Below, piece after piece: positions 14,694-22,261 of a stretch of 26,056 nucleotides of DNA (positions are counted from its first letter, which is position 1; each line of letters begins with the position of its first letter). Under the pieces are notes generated by a model. The model was not told where the DNA came from. It made no database searches and saw nothing but the letters and a program-made list of their open reading frames with translations. The stretch comes from CAJQND01 sp051010055 (GTDB lineage: Bacteria > Pseudomonadota > Alphaproteobacteria > Rhizobiales > CAJQND01): the NCBI GenBank assembly GCA_051010055.1, contig JBPCVY010000272.1:1-26056 (forward strand), written 5' to 3'. The position numbers were made by a program, and so were the translations under genes.

Positions 14694-17399
14694 ATGACAA
14701 CCTCCTCACTTGACAGTTTCAAATGCCGCCGGGCTCTGAAAGTCGGCAATAAATCCTACCAGATTTTCGATCTTAAACGGGCTGAGAAAAACGGCTTGAA
14801 GGGCGTTTCCAAACTGCCCTCCTCACTCAAAGTGCTTCTGGAAAATCTGCTGCGCCATGAAGATGGTCGCACCGTCACCAAAAAAGACATCAAGGCGGTG
14901 GCTGCTTGGGTGCGCAAGAAAACCTCCGACCATGAAATTGCCTATCGCCCGGCCCGGGTTTTGATGCAGGACTTTACCGGCGTGCCGGCGGTTGTCGACC
15001 TTGCTGCCATGCGCGATGCCATGGCCGACATGGGCGGCGATCCCAACAAGATCAATCCGCTTGCCCCTGTTGATCTGGTCATCGATCACTCGGTAATGGT
15101 TGATTTCTTCGGCAACTCGAAATCCTTCAAGCTCAATGTTGCCCGCGAGTATGAGCGGAACGGTGAGCGTTATGAGTTCTTGAAGTGGGGCCAGGGCGCG
15201 TTTGATAATTTTCGCGTGGTGCCACCTGGAACCGGCATCTGCCATCAGGTCAATCTGGAATATCTCTCCAAGACAGTCTGGACAAAGAAGGCCAAGCTGA
15301 ACGGAAAAACCGTTGAATACGCCTTCCCGGACACACTTGTCGGAACTGACAGCCACACCACCATGGTCAACGGATTGTCCGTTCTTGGTTGGGGTGTTGG
15401 CGGCATTGAGGCAGAAGCGGCCATGCTCGGCCAGCCTATCTCCATGCTTATTCCAGAGGTTATCGGTTTCAAGCTTTCCGGTAAGTTGCCCGATGGTGTT
15501 ACCGCAACCGATTTGGTTTTGCGGGTTGTTGAAATGCTGCGTGCACGCGGCGTCGTTGGCAAGTTTGTTGAGTTTTTCGGCCCTGGCCTTGACCAGCTTT
15601 CCCTGGAAGACCAGGCAACGATTGCCAACATGGCGCCGGAATATGGCGCAACATGCGGCTTCTTCCCCATCGACAACGACACCCTGGACTATCTCAATGC
15701 CACCGGGCGCAACAAGGCCACATGCGATCTGGTTGAAAAATACGCCAAGGCCCAGGGCATGTATCGCACCCGGGCAACGCCTGACCCGGTTTTCACCGGC
15801 ACCCTCGATTTGAACCTGGCTGATGTCACGCCGTCTCTTGCCGGGCCCAAGCGCCCGCAAGACCGCGTTGAGCTGTCCGATGCATCCCAGGCATTTTCCT
15901 CGGTAATGGACAGCGAATTCAACAAGGCCTCAGAACTTGGCAAGCGCTTTCCCGTGGAAGGTGCCAATTATGATCTGGGCCATGGCGATGTGGTGATTGC
16001 AGCAATCACATCGTGCACTAACACATCCAACCCATCTGTCATGCTCGGTGCCGGGCTTGTGGCGCGCAACGCGGTAGAAAAGGGCTTGAAGGTGAAGCCA
16101 TGGGTAAAGACATCGCTTGCCCCCGGCTCGCAGGTGGTGACGGAGTATCTTAAGAAGTCAGGGCTTCAGAAATATCTCAACCGCCTCGGTTTTGATCTGG
16201 TGGGCTATGGCTGTACCACCTGTATAGGTAATTCTGGACCGCTGGCAGAACCTATATCCGACTGTATCCGCGAGAACGATTTGGTTGCCTGTTCTGTTCT
16301 TTCCGGAAACCGCAACTTTGAAGGTCGGGTGAACCCGGATGTGAAAGCGAACTATCTCGCCTCGCCGCCATTGGTTGTTGCATATGCGTTGGCGGGAAGC
16401 CTGAACATTGACATCACCAAGGACCCGCTCGGCCGTGACCGAAAGGGGAACCGGGTTTATCTGAAAGATATCTGGCCATCTTCAAAGGAAGTTGCCGATG
16501 TGGTTCGCAAGTCGGTCACCAAGAAGATGTTCAAGGACAGATACTCAGATGTGTTCAAGGGCGATGCAGCCTGGCGGCGCATCAAAGTTGAGGGCGGACA
16601 AACCTATTCCTGGCAGTCGAAATCCACATATGTGCAGAACCCGCCTTACTTCGAGAATATTAAGATGGAACCTGATCCGGTAACCGATGTTCAGGATGCA
16701 CGCATTCTTGCGTTGCTGGGTGATTCCATCACCACGGACCATATTTCGCCGGCCGGCGCCATTAAGCAGGAAAGCCCTGCTGGACACTATCTGCGCGACC
16801 ATCAGGTGCGGCCGGTGGACTTTAACTCCTACGGTTCAAGGCGCGGCAATGACCAGGTCATGGTGCGGGGCACCTTTGCCAATATCCGCATCAAAAACCA
16901 GATGGTTCCGGGAATTGAAGGCGGCGTTACCAAGTACCAGCCATCAGGTGAACAGATGTCCATCTATGATGCGGCCATGAAATACCGCGATGAAGGCGTG
17001 CCGCTCGTTGTCCTTGCTGGCAAGGAGTATGGCACCGGTTCATCGCGCGACTGGGCTGCGAAGGGCACAAGGCTGCTTGGCGTGCGCGCGGTCATTGCGG
17101 AAAGTTTTGAACGTATTCACCGTTCAAACCTTATCGGCATGGGTGTTTTGCCCCTGCAGTTCAAGGATGGCCAGTCCTGGTCCAAGCTGAAGCTCACCGG
17201 CAGCGAGCAAATTTCGATTACGGGGCTGGAAGCGGGTATGGAGCCTGGCATGGACGTGCCTGCGACCATTACTTATGCGGATGGAAAGAAGAAGAAAATC
17301 AGCCTGTTGTGCCGTATCGATACACTCGATGAGCTGGAGTATTACAAAAATGGCGGCATTCTTCACTATGTGCTGCGCAATCTTGCAAAGGCGGCCTAG
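14694..17399 (+). CDS. acnA: Aconitate hydratase A
   Basis: This 901-residue TCA-cycle enzyme of the AcnA/IRP type interconverts citrate and isocitrate with a 4Fe-4S cluster. The cluster ligands are C441 in SCTNTSNPS and C507 and C510 in YGCTTCIGNSGPL. The catalytic serine segment AGKEYGTGSSRDWAAKG lies in the C-terminal swivel domain. The domain order and full length are normal, with no truncation. It is monocistronic, divergent from the ccm operon, and ends in a strong hairpin terminator. The Irr-type box upstream suggests reduced expression when iron is scarce. Confidence 0.97.
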   Translation: MTTSSLDSFKCRRALKVGNKSYQIFDLKRAEKNGLKGVSKLPSSLKVLLENLLRHEDGRTVTKKDIKAVAAWVRKKTSDHEIAYRPARVLMQDFTGVPAVVDLAAMRDAMADMGGDPNKINPLAPVDLVIDHSVMVDFFGNSKSFKLNVAREYERNGERYEFLKWGQGAFDNFRVVPPGTGICHQVNLEYLSKTVWTKKAKLNGKTVEYAFPDTLVGTDSHTTMVNGLSVLGWGVGGIEAEAAMLGQPISMLIPEVIGFKLSGKLPDGVTATDLVLRVVEMLRARGVVGKFVEFFGPGLDQLSLEDQATIANMAPEYGATCGFFPIDNDTLDYLNATGRNKATCDLVEKYAKAQGMYRTRATPDPVFTGTLDLNLADVTPSLAGPKRPQDRVELSDASQAFSSVMDSEFNKASELGKRFPVEGANYDLGHGDVVIAAITSCTNTSNPSVMLGAGLVARNAVEKGLKVKPWVKTSLAPGSQVVTEYLKKSGLQKYLNRLGFDLVGYGCTTCIGNSGPLAEPISDCIRENDLVACSVLSGNRNFEGRVNPDVKANYLASPPLVVAYALAGSLNIDITKDPLGRDRKGNRVYLKDIWPSSKEVADVVRKSVTKKMFKDRYSDVFKGDAAWRRIKVEGGQTYSWQSKSTYVQNPPYFENIKMEPDPVTDVQDARILALLGDSITTDHISPAGAIKQESPAGHYLRDHQVRPVDFNSYGSRRGNDQVMVRGTFANIRIKNQMVPGIEGGVTKYQPSGEQMSIYDAAMKYRDEGVPLVVLAGKEYGTGSSRDWAAKGTRLLGVRAVIAESFERIHRSNLIGMGVLPLQFKDGQSWSKLKLTGSEQISITGLEAGMEPGMDVPATITYADGKKKKISLLCRIDTLDELEYYKNGGILHYVLRNLAKAA

Positions 17400-17418
17400 C
17401 GCCATCGCAATTGTTGCA

Positions 17419-17456
17419 AAGAAACCGCGTTTCCCAACCGGGAAATGCGGTTTCTT
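17419..17456 (+). terminator. Intrinsic terminator of acnA
   Basis: AAGAAACCGCGTTTCCC (17419-17435) pairs with GGGAAATGCGGTTTCTT (17440-17456) over 17 positions with one G-U and a 4-nt loop. The stem ends in TTTCTT. It sits 20 bp after the acnA stop. Confidence 0.85.
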
Positions 17457-17513
17457 AACCTCTCACTCCATCGTTACTCGCAAGTGACGGCTCCATTGCC
17501 TAGTTTAGCGGCC

Positions 17514-18308
17514 ATGAAGAATACCCGTTTATCTATCTGGCACGGGTTTGTGCCAATTTTCACCCTTCTGACCGTGTTTATCGCCGTTAGTTCAAGCCAT
17601 CGCGCGGTGGCCGGACAAAGCCAGCCCGTTGCGGTGGTTGAGTTGTTCACCAGCCAGGCATGTGATTCATGTCCGCCGGCGGACAATTTTCTTGGAACCC
17701 TTCAGGGCTCTCAAAATGTTATCACCATGTCGCTGAATGTGGACTATTGGGACTATCTCGGCTGGAAAGATACGCTCGGTTCGCCAGATTACACCCGGCG
17801 CCAGAAAGAATACGCAGCCCATCGTGGTGATGGACGCGTCTACACACCGCAAATAGTGGTGAACGGTGGCAAACATTTTGTCGGTAGCAACAAGAGAAAT
17901 GTCATGCGGGAAATTGAGCGCCAGCTCGCAAGGCCCGCAGAAGAATTTGTGCCGGTTTCATTTGAACACGACAAGCAACAGCTTGCGATCACGGTTGGCA
18001 TTGCCGGTGTTGATGCTCAGCGCAAAGACGCAACGGTGTGGCTGGTGCTCGTGGGCCGGAAGGTTGAACAGAAAATCACCCGTGGTGAAAATCGCGGAAA
18101 AACCATCGCCTATCACTCGGTTGTGCGCAAACTCATACCGGTGGGCATGTGGCAGGGCGATGAGAAAAGAATAGAGCTGCCTGTGAGCGAACTCATGATG
18201 CACGACGTTGATGATTGCGTGGCGCTGGTTCAACTTGGCGATACCGGCGAAATTGTCGGCGCCGGCATTGTTCGCGGTCTCAACAGCGAAAAGTCTGCCT
18301 CGAACTAA
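17514..18308 (+). CDS. Secreted DUF1223 thioredoxin-like protein
   Basis: This 264-residue exported protein has a signal peptide (about residues 1-34, ending AVAG). The DUF1223 domain opens VAVVELFTSQACDSCPPAD with a CxxC at C50/C53, followed by LNVDYWDYLGWKDTLGSPDYTRRQKEYA and the GRVYTPQIVVNGGKHFVGSN segment. The thioredoxin-like fold and CxxC suggest a periplasmic redox or metal-related role, but the family's function is unknown. An in-frame ATG at 17445 lies inside the acnA terminator, so the ATG at 17514, just before the signal peptide, is preferred. It converges on htpG. Confidence 0.85.
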   Translation: MKNTRLSIWHGFVPIFTLLTVFIAVSSSHRAVAGQSQPVAVVELFTSQACDSCPPADNFLGTLQGSQNVITMSLNVDYWDYLGWKDTLGSPDYTRRQKEYAAHRGDGRVYTPQIVVNGGKHFVGSNKRNVMREIERQLARPAEEFVPVSFEHDKQQLAITVGIAGVDAQRKDATVWLVLVGRKVEQKITRGENRGKTIAYHSVVRKLIPVGMWQGDEKRIELPVSELMMHDVDDCVALVQLGDTGEIVGAGIVRGLNSEKSASN

Positions 18309-18330
18309 GGCCCAGCCCTTAGAAACAGAA

Positions 18331-20244
18331 CTACCCTAAAGCCTTTTCTAATACTGAAGTCATGCGGCGGGCAAAACCTGCCGGATCATGAACCGGTTCG
18401 CCGTCAAGAATATAAGCCTGGTCAAACAGAAGCTCTGCGGCGTCGCTCAAGACGCCTGCTCCATCGGTGGTGCCTGCCTTTTCTGCCAGCGCTTTCACCA
18501 GGGCGTGGTTGGAGTTTATTTCCAGCACCGGAGCGGTCCGCTCAACCCCTGTTGTCTTTTGCGCGTGCAGTATCTTTTCAAGATTGCGGTCAAGGCCGCC
18601 TTCACCGGCAACAAGGCACACCGGGCTGTCTGTGAGCCTGGTTGATTTGCGGATGTCTGAGACGCGCTCTCCAAGGGCTGTCTTCATCGCTGAAATCAAT
18701 GTTGCAAGCGAGGCGTCATCAGTGGATTTTTCCTCGTCTTTACCTTCTTCAACAGCAATGTCATCGAGATCAGATGCCCCTTGGGTGATCGACCGGAACG
18801 GTTTGCCGTCATAACCTACGGCGGTGGTTGTCCAGAAATTGTCGACCGGATCGGTAAGCAACAATATTTCGATGCCGCGGGCCTTGAAGCCTTCTGCCTG
18901 CGGGCTGCTGGCAAGGGCCTCGGCATCACTGCCGGTCATGTAATAGATGGCTTTTTGGTCATCTTTCATGTCGGCCACATAATCGGCCAAAGTGCGCAGT
19001 TCGCCAGAACTCTTGGTGGATTCAAAGCGCGCCAGGGCCAGCAGTTTATCGCGGCGCTCAAAGTCTTCATAAAGCCCTTCTTTGATCACCGGGCCCAGTG
19101 CGCGCCACATGCCGGCGTAGTCCTCGGGCGATTTCTTGGCCAGTTTTGAAAGTTCAGACAAAACCCGCTTGGTCACCGCCTTGCGGATTTGGGCAACAAT
19201 TGGATTGTTCTGCAGCATCTCGCGGGAGATGTTCAACGGCATATCTTCTGAATCGATAATGCCGCGTACGAACCGCAAATAGGCAGGGAGAATGTCCGCA
19301 TCATCACAAATGAAAACCCTGCGCACATAAAGTTTCAACCGCCCCCGGCGCTCAGGATCAAACAAGTCAAATGGCTGCTCACCAGGCACAAACAAAAGCA
19401 CCTGATATTCATGGCGCCCTTCGGCCTTGTAATGAACGGTAAGCGCCGGGTCGGCGTAAAGGCCTGACAGGTGCCCAAAAAACTCTTTGTATTGTTCGGG
19501 TGTAATTTCTGATTTGGGACGGGTCCACAGGGCGCTTGCAGAATTAAGCTGGGTTTCTTCACCAGCCTTGTCTTTTTCAATCTCAGCCAGGGTGATCGGA
19601 ATGGCAATGTGATCAGAATAGGTTCTGACAATGCGGTGCAGTTCCATCTCATCCAAAAAGGATTTGTCCTTCTTGCGCATTTTCAGCTCAATGCGGGTGC
19701 CGCGTTCAGGCGCTTCACCGGATTGCTCAATCGTGAAACTGCCGGTGCCGTCTGATACCCACAGCCAGCCCGCATCGTCTCCCGCCCGGCGCGAGTAAAC
19801 CTGAACCTTGTCAGCCACCATGAAGGCTGAGTAAAAGCCAACGCCAAACTGTCCGATGAGATTGATGGTGCCCTCATCACCATCGCTTTTGGTGGTTTCC
19901 ATAAACGCCCGCGTGCCCGAGCGAGCAATCGTGCCGAGGTTGGAAACAAGTTCATCGTGGTTCATGCCGATACCATTGTCGGTAACGGTGAGCAGCGATT
20001 TCTTTTTGTCGAAGGAAATTAATATTTTCAGATCCGGATCGCCGGCAAGCAATTCCGGCTGGGCAATTGCTTCATAGCGCAACTTGTCACAAGCATCAGC
20101 GGCGTTGGAAATCAGCTCGCGCAAGAACACTTCGTGCTCTGAATAAACCGAATGCACCATAAGGTGCAAAAGCCTTGAAACCTCCGCCTGAAACTCGTGC
20201 TTTTCCGTTGCTTCTTGCGCCTTTTTCTGCGCTGCCTTCGCCAT
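18331..20244 (-). CDS. htpG: Molecular chaperone HtpG (Hsp90)
   Basis: This is the 637-residue bacterial Hsp90. The N-terminal ATP-binding domain shows the GHKL motifs ELISNAADACDKLRYEA, DNGIGM and GQFGVGFYSAFMVADKV. The middle domain contains FVRGIIDSEDMPLNISREMLQ, which holds the conserved Arg that contacts the ATP gamma-phosphate. The C-terminal dimerisation domain is intact. The length is normal. A promoter of heat-shock type (CTTGAA-N16-CCAATATT) lies 38-67 bp upstream of the start. It is monocistronic, between a convergent DUF1223 gene and a long non-coding gap. Confidence 0.97.
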   Translation of the reverse strand: MAKAAQKKAQEATEKHEFQAEVSRLLHLMVHSVYSEHEVFLRELISNAADACDKLRYEAIAQPELLAGDPDLKILISFDKKKSLLTVTDNGIGMNHDELVSNLGTIARSGTRAFMETTKSDGDEGTINLIGQFGVGFYSAFMVADKVQVYSRRAGDDAGWLWVSDGTGSFTIEQSGEAPERGTRIELKMRKKDKSFLDEMELHRIVRTYSDHIAIPITLAEIEKDKAGEETQLNSASALWTRPKSEITPEQYKEFFGHLSGLYADPALTVHYKAEGRHEYQVLLFVPGEQPFDLFDPERRGRLKLYVRRVFICDDADILPAYLRFVRGIIDSEDMPLNISREMLQNNPIVAQIRKAVTKRVLSELSKLAKKSPEDYAGMWRALGPVIKEGLYEDFERRDKLLALARFESTKSSGELRTLADYVADMKDDQKAIYYMTGSDAEALASSPQAEGFKARGIEILLLTDPVDNFWTTTAVGYDGKPFRSITQGASDLDDIAVEEGKDEEKSTDDASLATLISAMKTALGERVSDIRKSTRLTDSPVCLVAGEGGLDRNLEKILHAQKTTGVERTAPVLEINSNHALVKALAEKAGTTDGAGVLSDAAELLFDQAYILDGEPVHDPAGFARRMTSVLEKALG

Positions 20245-20281
20245 TACCGTCTGCCTTTTTTCGAATCGATGACCCGGCGTG

Positions 20282-20311
20282 AATATTGGTTTTTATGGCT
20301 TTTGGTTCAAG
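20282..20311 (-). promoter_or_regulatory. Putative RpoH-type promoter of htpG
   Basis: On the minus strand, CTTGAA (20311-20306) is followed after 16 bases by CCAATATT (20289-20282), close to the alphaproteobacterial heat-shock sigma consensus (CTTGAA and a CCAT-type -10). The distance to the htpG ATG at 20244 is suitable. Confidence 0.55.
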
Positions 20312-20395
20312 TGGAGAGCGGGCAAAAAATATACATGCCAGGCAAAAGCGCTGGCAGGCCCTGTAACACCTGACGCAACAAACCAGAACTTATCC

Positions 20396-20477
20396 AAAAA
20401 AAATCGGCCCGGTTCGCTTCAAATTAGATCATCGGGGGGCTGGGGGGCTGAATTCCGATGTCTTCACGAACCGGGCC
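20396..20477 (-). ncRNA. Candidate structured small RNA / terminator in the htpG upstream gap
   Basis: Read on the minus strand, GGCCCGGTTCG (20477-20467) and CGAACCGGGCC (20416-20406) form a perfect 11-bp stem. GA and eight T residues (20403-20396) follow directly, the form of an intrinsic terminator. Inside the 50-nt loop a second stem CATCGG/CCGATG (20460-20455 with 20435-20430) exposes a C-rich loop with two AGCCCCCC repeats. No gene lies upstream on that strand before 20686, so the transcript would be a short RNA. C-rich loops that can pair with ribosome binding sites are known in alphaproteobacterial sRNAs. The rest of the 441-bp gap 20245-20685 holds the htpG promoter, a weaker TGCCAG/CTGGCA hairpin (20336-20356), and nothing else recognisable. 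Confidence 0.5.
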
Positions 20478-20685
20478 TCAAGAGGCAACGATGCTACAGT
20501 GGTCTTGTTTAGTGACCGCATGAAGACTGAAATCGGGCGACAATGTGAAACTTCGTGTGATTTTTCGGGGCGGAGAGCGTTTGCTGTTAGCAATTTGTTA
20601 ACTTGCAAATCCCGCGATTCTTGTTCATCATATTGTTATGAAACGACGAGCACTCAATGTGTGAGGAGCGTAACCGGGGAGGGCC

Positions 20686-21138
20686 ATGAGCGAAGCTGAA
20701 CCCATAGTTTTGTTCGGGGCGCGGAAGGGTTATTCCGAGTCCCGAAAAAAATCGAACAAATCATCAAACTCTTCCGGCCAAAATGTCACTGGCCAATCGG
20801 TCGTTCGCAGTTTCTCCAGGCAGGTAAAGAATACACCGGCCACAACGGCGTTCAACCGGCACGAACTCAACACAATTCTTTCGGTTTATGCACGCCGCGT
20901 TGCTGATGGTGAATGGCGCGACTATGCCATTTATCACGGCAAGGATTCGGCTGTGTTTTCCATTTTCCGGCGCACCAGCGAAGTGGCGCTTTACAGAGTG
21001 GAGAAACAGCCAAAGCTGGCGCGCAAGCAAGGCGCCTACAGTGTTGTGACAGCAACTGGCATGGTGTTGCGGCGCGGCCAGGATCTGGCACAGGTTTTGA
21101 AAATTATCGACAGGCGTCCGCGCCTGGTGCCCGCATAG
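20686..21138 (+). CDS. DUF2794 family protein
   Basis: This is a 150-residue protein. Residues 1-50 are a polar Ser/Asn/Lys-rich leader, and about 55-145 match the alphaproteobacterial DUF2794 family: FNRHELNTILSVYARRVADGEWRDYAI, then FSIFRRTSEVALYRVEKQPKL and ARKQGAYSVVTATGMVLRRG. The function is unknown; there is no signal peptide or membrane segment, so it should be cytoplasmic. GGGGAGGG directly upstream of the ATG is a strong ribosome binding site and fixes the start. It ends before a strong bidirectional terminator shared with the convergent Bax inhibitor-1 gene. Confidence 0.88.
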   Translation: MSEAEPIVLFGARKGYSESRKKSNKSSNSSGQNVTGQSVVRSFSRQVKNTPATTAFNRHELNTILSVYARRVADGEWRDYAIYHGKDSAVFSIFRRTSEVALYRVEKQPKLARKQGAYSVVTATGMVLRRGQDLAQVLKIIDRRPRLVPA

Positions 21139-21195
21139 AAAGCGGCAAGATTGCAGTTTTGACGCACCTATAACAAAAACACGGGAGACGTCAAA

Positions 21196-21230
21196 AAACC
21201 CCCGGATGGCAGCGCCATCCGGGGGTTTCT
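21196..21230. terminator. Bidirectional intrinsic terminator
   Basis: AAACCCCCGGATGGC (21196-21210) and GCCATCCGGGGGTTT (21214-21228) form a perfect 15-bp stem with a 3-nt loop. T-rich tails lie on both strands (TTTCTTTATT on plus, TTTTTT on minus), so it can serve the convergent DUF2794 and Bax inhibitor-1 genes. Confidence 0.88.
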
Positions 21231-21252
21231 TTATTCAGAGTTCGCTGTCCTG

Positions 21253-21987
21253 TTATTCGCGCATGATGCCGAGAATATTCAGGATGTGAATGAAAAGCGT
21301 AACGAAGCTGCCATACAGCAAGAAGGCGCCGAAGATGGCCTTTTGATTTGCAACGCCATGGGCATCGCTCTCAAGATACATTTCTTTGATCATCTGGGTT
21401 TCCCAGGCGGTTATGGCTGAGAAAATCAGAACGACTGCGCCAGATGTGAACAGGCTCATCATGGTTGATTGCACAAAGAGTGCATTAACAACGATCGCAA
21501 TGAGCAATCCAATCGTGGCCATTAAGAAGAATGTCGCGAACGGCGACAGGTCTTTCTTGGTCACATAGCCGAAAAGGCTCGTAGCGCCGAAGGTAACGGC
21601 TGTAATCGCGAAGGCCTGTATAATTATTCCAGGGTTCTGGTTCATGTACAGATAGATCATCGGAGATATGAGCATTCCCCACATCGCCGCATAACCCCAG
21701 AACGATAGATGCGCCAGCATTGTGTTGCCGGAAAAGATTAGGCGCGGTGCAAAAAAGCCCATGCCCAAAATGCCGACGAACAGGACCCATTTGGCCGGGC
21801 CAAGCGCAACAGCCTGCATCAAAGCCGGAGTGGCTGCAGTAAACAGCGCAACAATCGCCGTGAACGCAACGCCAAGCGCCATGTAGTTGTAGACCTTCAG
21901 CATGTAGGAGCGAAGGCCCACGTCCATTTCGTGTGCCCGGGTGGTACTGGTTTGTGCCACACCCGGGCGCTGGTTGAATTCCGCCAT
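21253..21987 (-). CDS. Bax inhibitor-1/YccA family membrane protein
   Basis: This 244-residue inner-membrane protein has seven hydrophobic segments, beginning after a polar N-terminus (MAEFNQRPGVAQ). The family pattern is visible in GLRSYMLKVYNYMALGVAFTAIVAL, TAVTFGATSLFGYVTKKDLSPFATFFLMA and the final LLYGSFVTLFIHILNILGIMRE. Members are pH-sensitive Ca2+ leak channels or protease modulators; the bacterial role is unclear. The frame extends to 22053, but the ATG at 21987 is preceded by AAAGGGTAA and is preferred. A CTTGAA-N17-TCATAT promoter-like pair lies at 22054-22026 on the same strand. Confidence 0.88.
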   Translation of the reverse strand: MAEFNQRPGVAQTSTTRAHEMDVGLRSYMLKVYNYMALGVAFTAIVALFTAATPALMQAVALGPAKWVLFVGILGMGFFAPRLIFSGNTMLAHLSFWGYAAMWGMLISPMIYLYMNQNPGIIIQAFAITAVTFGATSLFGYVTKKDLSPFATFFLMATIGLLIAIVVNALFVQSTMMSLFTSGAVVLIFSAITAWETQMIKEMYLESDAHGVANQKAIFGAFLLYGSFVTLFIHILNILGIMRE

Positions 21988-22025
21988 TAATTTACCCTTT
22001 CCATGAACGAAATTTCTTGCGCTAA

Positions 22026-22054
22026 ATATGACTATTTTAGTGTGACAATTCAAG
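22026..22054 (-). promoter_or_regulatory. Putative promoter of the Bax inhibitor-1 gene
   Basis: On the minus strand, CTTGAA (22054-22049) and TCATAT (22031-22026) are 17 bases apart, resembling the heat-shock sigma pattern seen before htpG. A housekeeping promoter cannot be excluded. Confidence 0.35.
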
Positions 22055-22097
22055 CACGGTGAAGGCGCTGAACTGCGCCTAAACCACTAAAATTTGG

Positions 22098-22145
22098 AAA
22101 AATCGCGAAAAATCGCGCAAAAAATGGTCTTTTGAGTGCTCAAAA
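22098..22145. repeat. Tandem AAAAATCGCG repeat and TTTTGAG palindrome
   Basis: AAAAATCGCG occurs twice in tandem (22098-22107, 22108-22117), followed by CAAAAAATGG. Next comes the palindrome TTTTGAG-TG-CTCAAAA (22130-22145). They lie in the gap between the Bax inhibitor-1 gene start and the end of the glycosyltransferase-methyltransferase gene. They could be an operator or a weak minus-strand terminator (six T residues follow at 22124-22119). Confidence 0.45.
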
Positions 22146-22261
22146 TTTACCAATTTTCGCATTTTTCTTCATTCGGGACACCGTTTGTTCGCGTAAATCC
22201 GATGTGCGGCTCAAATCGGCACTTACCAATGTGGAGACCGCATCTGCCGGTCCGGCAATTT

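Noticed and set aside
14823..15860. A 345-codon open frame on the minus strand opposite acnA
   Set aside because: It lies wholly antisense to a clear aconitase and shows no family likeness; such shadows are common in biased coding sequence.
18305..18322. CTAAGG/CCTTAG hairpin between DUF1223 and htpG as a terminator
   Set aside because: The stem is only 6 bp, overlaps the DUF1223 stop codon and has no T tract on either strand.
20434..20447. GGGGGGCTGGGGGG as a possible G-quadruplex
   Set aside because: There are only two G runs separated by two bases, so an intramolecular quadruplex is unlikely; the minus-strand C-rich loop reading explains it better.
20279..20699. Two short open frames (77 and 66 codons) in the gap upstream of the DUF2794 gene
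   Set aside because: Neither has a ribosome binding site or family likeness; the first runs through the perfect hairpin and the htpG promoter.
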